A stretch of 64,000 bases of DNA, from NCBI RefSeq assembly GCF_016918035.1, contig NZ_JAERWK010000001.1, positions 62,001-126,000 of the forward strand, read 5' to 3'. This document shows, one piece after another, positions 49,572-61,121 of the stretch. Origin of the DNA: Nakamurella leprariae (GTDB lineage: Bacteria > Actinomycetota > Actinomycetes > Mycobacteriales > Nakamurellaceae). How positions within the stretch are numbered: position 1 is the first letter of the stretch; each line of letters opens with the position of its first letter. A model generated the notes under the pieces. The model saw nothing but the letters and a program-made list of their open reading frames with translations. It had not been told where the DNA came from and did no database searches. Position numbers and translations under genes: made by a program.

Positions 49572-50395
49572 TGCAGCACCTCGCCAGCCGGGACGCCCTG
49601 GCCGCAACCACCCGGCGTCTGCTCGATCGCACCGAGCAGCTCGACGACCAGGCGCTGCAGCAGCTGGGCACGGACCTGCGGTCCGTGTCGCAGTTGCTGC
49701 TCCAGCAGGCGCCGCTGCGCCGGACCCTCTCGGAGAACACCCTCTCGGAGCAGGCCCGGCAGGGCATCGTCGATCGTCTGCTGGCCGGCAAGGTCGTGGA
49801 CGACGCCGTCCAGGTCGTCCGCGATGTCGTCGCGCAGCAGTGGTCCTCGGGCCGCGACCTGCACGAGGCGGTCAGCCGACTGGGCCGCACGGCTCAGTTC
49901 CGGTTGGCCGAGCGGAGCGGCGAGCTCGACGAGGTCGAGGACCAGCTGTTCCGGTTCGCCCGCATCGTCGACGCCAATCCGTCGCTGTCGGTCGTCCTGG
50001 ACGACCCGACGGCAGACCCGCAGGCGCGGGCCTCGCTGGTGCACCGACTGTTGCAGGGACGGGCCGCTCCGCTGGTCGTCGACCTGCTGGAGTCGCTGGC
50101 CCGCGACCCCGAGGGCCGGTCGTTCAGCCACGGCGTCCGTGACCTGGTCGAGCAGGCCGCGGAGCGTCGCGACAAGGTCGTCGCGGTGGTCCGCACCGCC
50201 CGGCCGCTGACCGACGACCAACTGCGCCGGCTGACCGCGGCCCTGGGCCGGATCTACGGCCGCGAGGTCTCACTGCACGTCGAGGTCGACGCCGCGCTGG
50301 TGGGCGGGCTGCGGGTGCAGGTCGGCGACGAGGTGATCGACGGCAGCATCGCAGGCAGACTGGAGTCGTTGCGGCGGTCGTTGGCCGGCTCGTGA
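49571..50395 (+). CDS. atpH: ATP synthase F1 subunit delta
   Basis: A 274-residue peripheral-stalk protein that caps F1 and binds subunit b. The OSCP fold is visible in two helical halves; the C-terminal signature reads EVSLHVEVDAALVGGLRVQV followed by GDEVIDGSIAGRLESLRR. It is longer than the 180 residues of E. coli, as in other actinobacteria, but is not fused with a second b subunit as in mycobacteria. Start overlaps atpF. Confidence 0.95.
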   Translation: MQHLASRDALAATTRRLLDRTEQLDDQALQQLGTDLRSVSQLLLQQAPLRRTLSENTLSEQARQGIVDRLLAGKVVDDAVQVVRDVVAQQWSSGRDLHEAVSRLGRTAQFRLAERSGELDEVEDQLFRFARIVDANPSLSVVLDDPTADPQARASLVHRLLQGRAAPLVVDLLESLARDPEGRSFSHGVRDLVEQAAERRDKVVAVVRTARPLTDDQLRRLTAALGRIYGREVSLHVEVDAALVGGLRVQVGDEVIDGSIAGRLESLRRSLAGS

Positions 50396-50525
50396 TGCTC
50401 GCGTTGATCCGGCGCCCCGTGCGTCGGTGACGTCCCCGAGGCGTCGAGGCTCCACCACAACACCATGACCAGCCGCGCAGAAGCGGTCGCCAGCCGTTGA
50501 ACAGCACTGAAAGAACGGGACGACG

Positions 50526-52169
<1,644 letters not shown>

Positions 52170-52207
52170 GCCCGAGCGCGGTGACAGCTCGGCAATCGTT
52201 CCCGGTG

Positions 52208-52234
52208 CCGGCCGCTGAGGTCCTCAGCGGCCGG
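52208..52234. other. perfect palindrome in the atpA-atpG gap
   Basis: CCGGCCGCTGAGG (52208-52220), one base T, then its exact complement (52222-52234). In RNA this makes a stem of about 11 bp with a five-base loop, 38 bases after atpA and 26 before atpG. It lacks a U-tract. It could be a partial terminator or a processing or stability element. Confidence 0.85.
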
Positions 52235-52260
52235 GCCGCCCGTCGACACCCCGGGGGTGC

Positions 52261-53202
52261 ATGATGGCCGCTCAGGTGCGGGTGCTCCGCCAGCGGGTCA
52301 AGTCGGTCCGGTCGACCCAGAAGACGACCAAGGCCATGGAGATGATCGCGACCTCGCGCATCGCCAAGGCCCAGGCCAAGGTGCAGGCGGCCGCGCCGTA
52401 CTCGGAGATGATCACCGAAGTGCTCGAGGCGCTCGCGAACGTCTCCACCCTGGACCACCCCCTGCTGGTCGAACGGTCGTCGGCCAAGCGGGCCGGGATC
52501 CTGCTCATCACCTCGGACCGCGGGCTGTGCGGCGGATACAACGCCAACGGCATCAAGGCGGCCGAGGAGCTCGCTGCGCTGCTGCGCAGCCAGGGCAAGG
52601 AGCCGGTGCTCTACATCGTCGGCCGCAAGGGCGTGGGCTACTACACCTTCCGGCAGCGGGCGATCGCCGAGTCCTGGACGGGCTTCTCCGAGCAGCCGAG
52701 CTACGCCGACGCCGAGGCCGCGGCCAGTGCACTGCTGCCCGCGTTCATCGCCGGCTCGGACGGACAGGACGAGGACGGCAACCAGGGCATCGACGAGATC
52801 CACATCGTCTCCACGCACTTCGTCTCGATGATCACCCAGACCCCGCGGGCGCGGCGGCTGGCGCCCATGGAGATCGAGTACGTCGACGCCAGCGCGCCCA
52901 GCGACGGCGCGTCGAAGCTGCTGCCGGCGTACGAGTTCGAGCCGTCGGCCGACCTGCTGCTCGACGAGATGCTGCCCAAGTACGTGACGTCGCGGATCTA
53001 CGCGGCCATGCTCGACGCAGCGGCCTCGGAGTCCGCGGCCCGGCGGGCGGCGTGCAAGAGCGCCACCGACAACGCCAACGACATCATCCGCAGCCTCAGC
53101 CGTGAGGTGAACCAGGCCCGTCAGGCCCAGATCACCCAGGAGCTGAGCGAGATCGTCGGCGGAGCGGATGCTCTCGCGGCCGCCACCAACGAGGAGGACT
53201 AA
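52261..53202 (+). CDS. atpG: ATP synthase F1 subunit gamma
   Basis: A 313-residue central rotor shaft. The N-terminal helix ([20 protein letters not shown]) and the C-terminal helix ([20 protein letters not shown] on to [15 protein letters not shown]) form the coiled coil inside the alpha-beta ring; [16 protein letters not shown] starts the globular part. An acidic insert (about 160-175, [12 protein letters not shown]) is characteristic of actinobacterial gamma. Two ATGs in a row start the gene. A perfect hairpin lies just upstream. Confidence 0.96.
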   Translation: MMAAQVRVLRQRVKSVRSTQKTTKAMEMIATSRIAKAQAKVQAAAPYSEMITEVLEALANVSTLDHPLLVERSSAKRAGILLITSDRGLCGGYNANGIKAAEELAALLRSQGKEPVLYIVGRKGVGYYTFRQRAIAESWTGFSEQPSYADAEAAASALLPAFIAGSDGQDEDGNQGIDEIHIVSTHFVSMITQTPRARRLAPMEIEYVDASAPSDGASKLLPAYEFEPSADLLLDEMLPKYVTSRIYAAMLDAAASESAARRAACKSATDNANDIIRSLSREVNQARQAQITQELSEIVGGADALAAATNEED

Positions 53203-53281
53203 TGTCCGCCTCCACCGTCGCTCCCCGCAGTACCACCCGCAGCGCCACCGCACTCCATGCCGAAGTCCGTTCCGATCGTGA

Positions 53282-54733
<1,452 letters not shown>

Positions 54734-54780
54734 GCCCACCCGGGTCCGGCCGGCGCCGGTCCCGGTGCAGTGCAGTACCG

Positions 54781-54823
54781 AAGGCCGCCCGGGGCGTGCT
54801 GATTCCACGTCCCGGGCGGCTTT
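54781..54823 (+). terminator. terminator-like hairpin between atpD and atpC
   Basis: GCCGCCCGGG (54784-54793) pairs perfectly with CCCGGGCGGC (54811-54820), extended by AAG against TTT; a 17-base loop separates them and a short T run follows. It is 50 bases after atpD. Confidence 0.75.
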
Positions 54824-55029
54824 CGTGTTCGTCCGGACACTCTGCGCGCCGTTCCTGCGGTCTCGAGTGTCCGGTGTGTGAGCCTTGTCGGCCCCGGACC
54901 CGTCTCCACCTCGTTCGGTTAGACTCCCCGGGAGTCCGACCAGACGCGGGTGCTGCCGCGTCCGTGTGGCCGCCGTCGTGACGACGAGTGAGCCGGTCGA
55001 GGGATCGTTCGGCAGAGACGGGAGTATCC

Positions 55030-55422
55030 GTGGCTGAGATGCAGGTCAACCTGGTCGCTGTCGAGCGTGAGGTGTGGTCGGGCCCGGCCCGCATGGTGGT
55101 GGCCCGGACGGTCGACGGAGACATCGGCGTGATGCCCGGTCACGCACCGGTGCTGGCCCAGCTGCGCGAGGGGTTCGCCGCCCGCATCATCGAGCCCGAC
55201 GGCAATGTGCTGGGTGTGGCCGTGCACGGCGGGTTCCTCTCCGTGACCAAGGACGCCGTGACGCTGCTGGCCGAGGAGGCCCAGCTGTCCGACGAGATCG
55301 ACGTGACCCACGCGCGGGCCGCCTACGAGGCCGCCAGGGCGCGCGGTGGCGAGACCGCCGAGACCGAGCGCGAACTGCGTCGAGCGCAGGCCCAGCTGCT
55401 GGCGACCGGGGAATCCATCTGA
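55030..55422 (+). CDS. atpC: ATP synthase F1 subunit epsilon
   Basis: A 130-residue subunit: an N-terminal beta sandwich (VNLVAVEREVWSGPARMVVA, DGDIGVMPGHAPVLAQLREG) and a C-terminal helical pair (AARARGGETAETERELRRAQ) that can inhibit hydrolysis. GTG at 55030 has GGGAG just upstream; a longer frame from 54988 has no ribosome site. It lies 296 bases after atpD behind a hairpin, so it may depend on read-through or its own promoter; TAGACT near 54920 lacks a well-placed -35. Confidence 0.94.
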   Translation: MAEMQVNLVAVEREVWSGPARMVVARTVDGDIGVMPGHAPVLAQLREGFAARIIEPDGNVLGVAVHGGFLSVTKDAVTLLAEEAQLSDEIDVTHARAAYEAARARGGETAETERELRRAQAQLLATGESI

Positions 55423-55447
55423 TCCAGGCGTCGGCGCGCGGAACCGG

Positions 55448-55927
55448 GTGATCAAGACGGTGGACATGGGGACGCTGGGGACCATCGCCGGGCTGACAGT
55501 GCTGATCCTGGTGGTCATCTGGATCGTCGTCGTCGCGATCCGCCGCTCCTGGCTGCTCCGTTCCGGTGCCATCGACGTCTGTTGGCGCGGCGACCTGACC
55601 CGGTCGGGCCGCGGCTGGTCACTCGGCCAGGGGCGGTTCGACGGCGACCGATGGCTGTTGTACCGCTCGTTCTCGCCGTTGCCCACCGCCTCGAAGGTGC
55701 TCCGCCGCGGCCGGCTGGAGCTGGGCGCCCAGCGATCCCCGGTCGGCGCGGAACCCGATCTGCTGCCGGTGGACTCGGTCATCGTCCGGTGCTGTGAGGA
55801 CGGGGCGGACATCGAACTCGCGCTGGCCGAGCAGGCGCTCACCGGGGTGCGGTCCTGGATCGAGTCCGCCCCGACCACCTCACCGGCGCACGGCCGGTCG
55901 CCTGGACCGCGCGACCCGGAGCGCTGA
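55448..55927 (+). CDS. DUF2550 family membrane-anchored protein
   Basis: A 159-residue protein with one N-terminal membrane helix (about 9-30, GTIAGLTVLILVVIWIVVVA), a basic IRRSWLLRSGAIDVCWR junction and a cytoplasmic beta-rich domain with LTRSGRGWSLGQGRFDGDRW, as in the DUF2550 family that follows atpC in mycobacteria (Rv1312). Function unknown. GTG at 55448 is the outermost start; GTG 55460 and ATG 55466 are alternatives. Confidence 0.88.
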   Translation: MIKTVDMGTLGTIAGLTVLILVVIWIVVVAIRRSWLLRSGAIDVCWRGDLTRSGRGWSLGQGRFDGDRWLLYRSFSPLPTASKVLRRGRLELGAQRSPVGAEPDLLPVDSVIVRCCEDGADIELALAEQALTGVRSWIESAPTTSPAHGRSPGPRDPER

Positions 55928-55961
55928 CCGGACCGACCGTCCTGCGGCCCCGACCGGCGGG

Positions 55962-56597
55962 TCAGGCCCCGAGCTCGTCCCGGTGCGGTCCGCCCGGCAC
56001 CCACAGCACGTCGCCGCCAGGATTCGCCACCCGGGCCAGGATGAACAGCAGGTCCGACAGCCGGTTGAGGTAGTGCCCGGTCAGGTGGTTGGTGCGTTCG
56101 CCGTCGGTCGCGACCAGCGCCCACACGCTCCGTTCCGCGCGCCGGGCCACCGTGCGCGCCTGGTGCAGCAGCGCCGCGGCCGGTGTCCCGCCGGGCAGCA
56201 CGAACGAACGCAACGGCGCCAGGTCCTCGTTGAACCGGTCGCAGGCCGTCTCCAGTCGCTGCACGTAGTCCGCAGTGACCCGCAGCGGGGCCGCGCGGCG
56301 CGGCCGGCCGTCCTGCTCGGTGGCGCCGGGCGCGTCGTCGAGTTCGGTGGGCTCGACCGGAGTGGCGAGGTCGGCTCCTGTGTCGAACAGGTCGTGCTGG
56401 ATGCGGCGCAGCACCGCGCCGATCTCCGGGGACGGGTTCCCCAGGGCCAGGACCAGGCCGATGGCCGCATTCGTCTCGTCGCAGTCGGCGTAGGCGACCA
56501 GCCGCGGATCCGTCTTGTGCACCCGGGAGAAGTCGGCCAGACCGGTGGTCCCGTCGTCGCCGGTCCGGGTGTAGATGCGGGTGAGGTGCACAGCCAT
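55962..56597 (-). CDS. cob(I)alamin adenosyltransferase, PduO type
   Basis: A 211-residue trimeric five-helix enzyme that adds the adenosyl group to cobalamin. The ATP-binding N-terminus reads IYTRTGDDGTTGLADFSRV, YADCDETNAAIGLVLAL follows, and the second signature is FVLPGGTPAAALLHQARTVARRAERSVWAL with the Arg and Glu of the active site. An acidic insert (about 90-110) is longer than usual. ATG at 56597 is the first Met before the conserved start. Order atpC-DUF2550-pduO-murA follows mycobacteria. Confidence 0.94.
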   Translation of the reverse strand: MAVHLTRIYTRTGDDGTTGLADFSRVHKTDPRLVAYADCDETNAAIGLVLALGNPSPEIGAVLRRIQHDLFDTGADLATPVEPTELDDAPGATEQDGRPRRAAPLRVTADYVQRLETACDRFNEDLAPLRSFVLPGGTPAAALLHQARTVARRAERSVWALVATDGERTNHLTGHYLNRLSDLLFILARVANPGGDVLWVPGGPHRDELGA

Positions 56598-56707
56598 GAC
56601 GTGCACCCTACGGAGCCCATGGTCGACCCGACACACGCTGTCCCGGGCCGTGGCGGTGACCGCGGCCCTCGGCGGCGAGCGTGCGAGGAGCAGCCCGACA
56701 ACCGGTT

Positions 56708-56713
56708 TACAGT
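56708..56713 (+). promoter_or_regulatory. murA -10 box, leaderless start
   Basis: TACAGT ends six bases before the murA GTG. No ribosome site lies in between, so the message probably begins at the start codon. Confidence 0.55.
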
Positions 56714-56719
56714 CGGGGC

Positions 56720-57979
56720 GTGGAGCGTTTCCTGGTCAGTGGCGGGGCGCGGCTGAACGGGGAAGTGGCCGTCGCCGGCGCCAAGAACAGCGTGCTGAAA
56801 CTGATGGCCGCCGCCTTGCTGGCCGAGGGCACCACCGTCATCGACAACTGCCCGCAGATCCTGGACGTCCCGCTGATGGCCGAGATCCTCCGAGGTCTGG
56901 GCTGCACGGTCGAGATCCAGGGCGCCTCCGTGCACATCGACACCCCCGCCGAGTTGTCCTGGCACGCCGACTTCCCGGCGGTCGGGCGGCTGCGCGCCTC
57001 GGTCTGCGTGCTGGGACCGCTGATGGGCCGATGCCACCGGGCGGAGGTGGCCCTGCCGGGCGGGGATGCGATCGGGTCCCGGCCGCTGGACATGCACCAG
57101 AGTGGGTTGCGGGCCCTGGGCGCGCGGATGGGCATCGAGCACGGCAAGGTCGTCGGATCCGCGGATCGACTGGTCGGCGCGTCGATCACGCTGGATTTCC
57201 CCAGCGTCGGCGCCACCGAGAACATCCTCACCGCTGCGGTCCTGGCCCAGGGCACCACGGTCATCGACAACGCCGCCCGCGAGCCGGAGATCATCGACCT
57301 GGCGGTGATGCTGCAGCAGATGGGAGCCCAGGTCGAGGGCGCCGGCACGGCGACGATCACCATCAAGGGCGTCGAGAAGCTGCAGCCGATCAAGCACCGC
57401 ACCGTGGGTGACCGGGTCGTCGGCGGGACCTGGGCCTACGCTGCGGCGATCACCCGTGGTGATCTCAGCGTCACCGGAGTCGATCCCGCGTTCCTCACCG
57501 CGCCGCTGGAACGGCTGCAGGCCGCGGGGGCCGAGATCGACACCCGCGGCGAGTCGTTCCGGGTCCGGATGCCCGATCGGCCGCGCGCCGTCGACTTCAT
57601 CACCATGCCGTACCCGGGGTTCCCGACCGACCTGCAGCCCATGTCGCTCACCCTGGCCGCGGTGTCGCAGGGGCATTCGCTCATCACCGAGAACGTGTTC
57701 GAGGCGCGGTTCAAGTTCGTCGACGAGCTCATCCGGATGGGCGCCGATGCGCGGACCGACGGCCACCATGCGTCCATCACCGGCCGCGAACAGCTCTCCA
57801 GTGCCCCGGTGTGGGCGACCGACATCCGCGCCGGTGCCGGCCTGGTCCTGGCCGGGCTGGTGGCCGAGGGCGTCACCGAGGTGCACGACGTCTTCCACGT
57901 GGACCGCGGATACCCGCACTTCGTCGAGGACCTGCAGGCGTTGGGGGCCGACGTCCGGCGCATCGGGCAGGACATCTGA
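56720..57979 (+). CDS. murA: UDP-N-acetylglucosamine 1-carboxyvinyltransferase
   Basis: A 419-residue enzyme that makes the first committed precursor of peptidoglycan by transferring enolpyruvate from PEP. The inside-out barrel motifs are present ([33 protein letters not shown]-type repeats). The catalytic loop reads [13 protein letters not shown] with Asp116 where most bacteria have Cys; mycobacteria also have Asp there and are resistant to fosfomycin. GTG at 56720 is chosen because the family starts V-E-R-F-L-V-S-G-G and a -10 box lies six bases before it. Confidence 0.96.
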   Translation: MERFLVSGGARLNGEVAVAGAKNSVLKLMAAALLAEGTTVIDNCPQILDVPLMAEILRGLGCTVEIQGASVHIDTPAELSWHADFPAVGRLRASVCVLGPLMGRCHRAEVALPGGDAIGSRPLDMHQSGLRALGARMGIEHGKVVGSADRLVGASITLDFPSVGATENILTAAVLAQGTTVIDNAAREPEIIDLAVMLQQMGAQVEGAGTATITIKGVEKLQPIKHRTVGDRVVGGTWAYAAAITRGDLSVTGVDPAFLTAPLERLQAAGAEIDTRGESFRVRMPDRPRAVDFITMPYPGFPTDLQPMSLTLAAVSQGHSLITENVFEARFKFVDELIRMGADARTDGHHASITGREQLSSAPVWATDIRAGAGLVLAGLVAEGVTEVHDVFHVDRGYPHFVEDLQALGADVRRIGQDI

Positions 57980-58030
57980 AGTTCGGCTCGGCTCGGTCGT
58001 GGCACACCCGGCTCCCTCGGCAGCGGCCGT

Positions 58031-58036
58031 TAGGGT
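58031..58036 (+). promoter_or_regulatory. nucS -10 box, leaderless start
   Basis: TAGGGT ends six bases before the nucS GTG, with no ribosome site. Same arrangement as for argS, murA and the LysR gene. Confidence 0.5.
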
Positions 58037-58042
58037 GGTCGG

Positions 58043-58702
58043 GTGCGACTGGTGGTGGCCCGGTGTTCGGTGGACTACGTGGGACGGCTGACGGCTCACC
58101 TGCCGCTCGCGACCCGGCTGTTGATGATCAAGGCCGACGGTTCGGTGCTCGTGCACTCCGACGGCGGCTCGTACAAGCCGCTGAACTGGATGTCGCCGCC
58201 GTGCCGGCTGGTCGAGGAGCCCGGCCGCTGGGTCGTGGAGAACAAGGCCGGTGAGCAGTTGCTCATCACGCTCGACGAGGTGCTCAGCGACCAGCAGCAC
58301 GACCTGGGCGTGGATCCAGGGTTGACCAAGGACGGTGTCGAGGCGCACCTGCAGGTGTTGCTGGCCGAGCACGTCGCCACCCTGGGCGAGGGCTGGTCGC
58401 TGGTCCGGCGGGAGTACCCGACGCCGATCGGCCCGGTGGACCTGATGTGCCGGGACGGTCGTGGCGGCTCGGTGGCGGTGGAGATCAAGCGGCGCGGCGA
58501 GATCGACGGTGTCGAGCAGCTGACCCGCTATCTCGAGCTGCTGAACCGGGACCCGCTGCTGGCCCCGGTCACCGGGGTGTTCGCCGCGCAGCAGATCAAG
58601 CCGCAGGCCCGGACGCTGGCCGAGGACCGTGGCATCCGCTGCGTGGTGCTGGACTACGACGAGTTGCGCGGGCGGGAGTCGGACGCGTTCCGGCTGTTCT
58701 GA
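58043..58702 (+). CDS. nucS: mismatch-specific endonuclease NucS/EndoMS
   Basis: A 219-residue nuclease that cuts both strands at base mismatches and gives actinobacteria lacking MutS/MutL their mismatch repair. The N-terminal beta domain (1-105) begins [20 protein letters not shown]. The RecB-like catalytic core carries Asp133 in [11 protein letters not shown], Glu147 and Lys149 in [20 protein letters not shown], so the active site is complete. The C-terminal beta-clamp-binding tail ends DAFRLF. Gene context after murA is as in mycobacteria. Confidence 0.96.
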   Translation: MRLVVARCSVDYVGRLTAHLPLATRLLMIKADGSVLVHSDGGSYKPLNWMSPPCRLVEEPGRWVVENKAGEQLLITLDEVLSDQQHDLGVDPGLTKDGVEAHLQVLLAEHVATLGEGWSLVRREYPTPIGPVDLMCRDGRGGSVAVEIKRRGEIDGVEQLTRYLELLNRDPLLAPVTGVFAAQQIKPQARTLAEDRGIRCVVLDYDELRGRESDAFRLF

Positions 58703-58916
58703 GTGTTCGTCGGTCGCTCTGGCAGGACGTCCATCGGTGCGGCGACTTGGCCTGTGCGCCGACACTTCTGGGGCGGGTGTTCACCGTGGGCGCAGTTGCG
58801 TCGCGTCGGGCGGCGGATGCGCTGCACTAGCCTGGAAGGGCCGGTGCCCGACCGGCGGGCGCGCTGCCCGCCGGACGCAGGGACCGGGACTTCGTGACGG
58901 ACGAGAAGAGGGTGGC

Positions 58917-59150
58917 GTGGACGTCAAGATCGGTGTGGCGGACAGCGGGCGCGAGCTGACGGTGAGTTCGGCGGCGACGCCGGAGGAGATCGAGTCCCAG
59001 GTGGCTGCCTCGCTGGCCGACCCGACGGGGCTGCTCACCCTGGTCGACGACAAGGGCCGCAAGCTCATCGTGCCGTCCGCGCGGATCGCGTACGTCGAGA
59101 TCGCGCCGTCGGACGGCCAGCGCAGGGTCGGCTTCGGCGTCCAGGGCTGA
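58917..59150 (+). CDS. DUF3107 family protein
   Basis: A 77-residue protein: VDVKIGVADSGRELTVSSAA at the start, a helical middle (TPEEIESQVAASLADP) and RKLIVPSARIAYVEIAP near the end, as in the DUF3107 family that mycobacteria encode beside a TetR regulator (Rv3208A/Rv3208). Function unknown; it is soluble. GTG at 58917 has AAGAGGG upstream. A perfect hairpin separates it from the convergent TetR gene. Confidence 0.9.
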   Translation: MDVKIGVADSGRELTVSSAATPEEIESQVAASLADPTGLLTLVDDKGRKLIVPSARIAYVEIAPSDGQRRVGFGVQG

Positions 59151-59156
59151 CCGTCA

Positions 59157-59188
59157 GACCGTGGTGCGACCGTGTTCGCACCACGGTC
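59157..59188. terminator. bidirectional terminator hairpin
   Basis: A perfect 13-bp stem (59157-59169 with 59176-59188) and a six-base loop between the convergent DUF3107 and TetR genes. Confidence 0.85.
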
Positions 59189-59227
59189 GCACTGCGGTCG
59201 CCGGCCGGACGTCCGGTCGGCGACCGA

Positions 59228-59869
59228 TCAGGCAGGTCGGGTGGGGAAGCCTGCGAGTCCCCGCCAGGCCAGCATCGACACCGCCTCGATCGCCCGGCTG
59301 CGGTCGACGGACGGGATCTGGTTGAGCCAGTAGCGGGCCGCCACCTGGGACGCGCCGACCAGTCCCGACGCCAGCAGCCGCGCCTCGTCGGGATCGCGAC
59401 CGGTGGACACCACGATGGACTCCGCGATCGCGGCGATGCACTGCTCGCCCGCGCGGTCGACGATCTCGGTCACCTCGGGCTGGCCGCGCAGGTCCGATTC
59501 GAAGATGAGCCGGTACGCCTCGTCGTTGTCGGCCACGAAACAGAAGTAGGCGTCGACCGCACCGTGCACCCGGCGCGAGTTGTCGGTGGTCCGGTCGATG
59601 GCGCCGGTGACCAGCCGGACCATCTCCTCGGCGGACTCCGCCAGCAGTGCCAGGTAGAGCTCAAGCTTCGACGAGAAGTGTTGATAGAGCACGGGTTTGC
59701 TGACACCGGCCCGTTCGGCGATGTCGTCCATGGCGGTGGCGTGGTAGCCCTGCGAGACGAACACCGACTTGGCCACGGAGACGAGCTGGGCCCGCCGTGC
59801 CCCGCGGGAGAGCCGTTGCGCGGTCTGCCCGGTGTGGGCGCCGTTGGGTCCGGCGTCGGCGTCGGTCAT
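59228..59869 (-). CDS. TetR-family transcriptional regulator
   Basis: A 213-residue regulator. Helix-turn-helix residues about 25-70: RRAQLVSVAKSVFVSQGYHA then MDDIAERAGVSKPVLYQHFS. The ligand domain is all helical (about 75-205). ATG at 59869 has GGAGG upstream; the first 20 residues are a polar extension. The DUF3107-tetR pair is conserved in mycobacteria; targets are unknown. It may regulate itself and genes of lipid or envelope metabolism, but nothing here shows this. Confidence 0.92.
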   Translation of the reverse strand: MTDADAGPNGAHTGQTAQRLSRGARRAQLVSVAKSVFVSQGYHATAMDDIAERAGVSKPVLYQHFSSKLELYLALLAESAEEMVRLVTGAIDRTTDNSRRVHGAVDAYFCFVADNDEAYRLIFESDLRGQPEVTEIVDRAGEQCIAAIAESIVVSTGRDPDEARLLASGLVGASQVAARYWLNQIPSVDRSRAIEAVSMLAWRGLAGFPTRPA

Positions 59870-60119
59870 CGGTCGGCGTCCTCCGGGTGGTGACGGTCGG
59901 CGGTGCGGCGGACCCGGTCGGTCGGTCGCGCGCTGTCGTCGTCGGGCGCCCGCCTGGCGGACAGGTACCCAGCGTGACCGTCGACGAGCCGAACGGGTCC
60001 GATCCCGGTCGACCCTACGTGCCGGGGGCCGTCGCACTGCGGTCCGCAGCTGCTGAGCCGCTGAGCCGGGGGTGGCCGCACCGACACCAGTTCCGGCACC
60101 AGTTCCGGCACCGCCGTCG

Positions 60120-61016
60120 TCAGCGCAGCACGGCCGCCAGATCGCCTCGGGTCCGGAGTCGCGCGGGCAGGTCGGCGGCCCCGACCGTCAATGGCATCCC
60201 GGCGGCGATCGCGGCGATCTCGTCCGGGTGCAGCGGGATGACCGCGGCGGAGCCGTCCCAGGACAGGTCCGGATCGTCCGGTGCCAGCGACGGTGCCCCA
60301 GCTCCGATGGCGCCCGGAGCGGCGGGCACGGTGGGGCTGTAGGGGACCGGTGCCCACCGTCCGTCCCGGCCGTCGAAGATCATCGCCCCCGCCCGCCCCT
60401 GCGCCTGCGCCGTGTCGGTGGTGACACTCTCCGGCCGGTCGGTCACCAGTCGGTGGACGGCCGATCGCGCCACCTCATCGGCCGCCGCGGCGGTGCCCAC
60501 GGTGGAGAGCAGCACCCACAGCGTGCCGGGGCCGCCGGTGGTGGGGACGGCCGGGACGCCCGCGGCAGCCAGGTCCTCGAGCATGGCCAGGGTGGCCGTC
60601 GCGGCGGTGGCCAGATGGGTGCCGGGGCCGACGGTGAGTCGGATGCCGGCCCGGTCGGCGCGTCCGGAGGCGGCTCCCGAGGTGGTGGCTCCCGAGGTGG
60701 TGGCTCCCGAGGTGGTGGCCCTGCGGCCGCCCAGGTCGAGCCACCCGGTGACCCCGGCTGCGACTGCATCGGCGAGCTCCGCGTCGTCGTCGATCGTGTC
60801 GGCTCCGGTCCACCAGCTGCCGTCCGTCCGCACAGCGGCCACCCGCCGGTCCCGCAGATGGTCGAGCAGTGCGGTCGTCGCCTCGGAACCCACAGGCCCG
60901 GGCGCGGCCCCGGACGCGGGCGGAGGTCCGGAGGTGGGCGTCGTCGGCTGCGGGACGGCCGGGCTGCCGTCGGCGGAGGCGGCCCGGCGCCGGGAGGATC
61001 GGAAGAACGACGGCAC
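60120..61016 (-). CDS. LigD-type primase/polymerase-like protein lacking catalytic residues
   Basis: A 298-residue protein I align by eye with the polymerase domain of bacterial LigD (archaeo-eukaryotic primase fold). IRLTVGPGTHLATAATATLA (125-144) fits the strand that normally reads I-D-L-D-P and holds two catalytic Asp. VPTTGGPGTLWVLL (157-170) fits the TSGxxGxHV motif, with His replaced. GRAGAMIFDG (207-216) and VPYSPTVPAAPGAI (224-237) fit the later motifs. A Pro-rich head (20-45) and a TTSGA repeat (101-118) are insertions. GTG at 61016. It lies 105 bases downstream of the DUF1023 gene on the same strand. It may bind DNA or a nucleotide without catalysis. Confidence 0.5.
   Translation of the reverse strand: MPSFFRSSRRRAASADGSPAVPQPTTPTSGPPPASGAAPGPVGSEATTALLDHLRDRRVAAVRTDGSWWTGADTIDDDAELADAVAAGVTGWLDLGGRRATTSGATTSGATTSGAASGRADRAGIRLTVGPGTHLATAATATLAMLEDLAAAGVPAVPTTGGPGTLWVLLSTVGTAAAADEVARSAVHRLVTDRPESVTTDTAQAQGRAGAMIFDGRDGRWAPVPYSPTVPAAPGAIGAGAPSLAPDDPDLSWDGSAAVIPLHPDEIAAIAAGMPLTVGAADLPARLRTRGDLAAVLR
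60672..60716. repeat. 15-bp tandem repeat, 3 copies
   Basis: GGCTCCCGAGGTGGT occurs three times without change at 60672-60686, 60687-60701 and 60702-60716. On the minus strand it encodes T-T-S-G-A units inside the primase-like protein; the length is a multiple of three, so the frame is kept. Confidence 0.9.
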
Positions 61017-61121
61017 CTGGTCATCCTGCCCGGCCGGCCCAGTCCGATGGCGTTCGGGACCGCGGACCGGAGCACCCGACGGCAGATTCGCTCCTGTTCC
61101 CGACACCGGCGCGACGCGCGG

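Noticed and set aside
59797-60342. 181-codon plus-strand frame between TetR and the primase-like gene
   Set aside because: It is antisense to the ends of both genes and has no ribosome site or domain.
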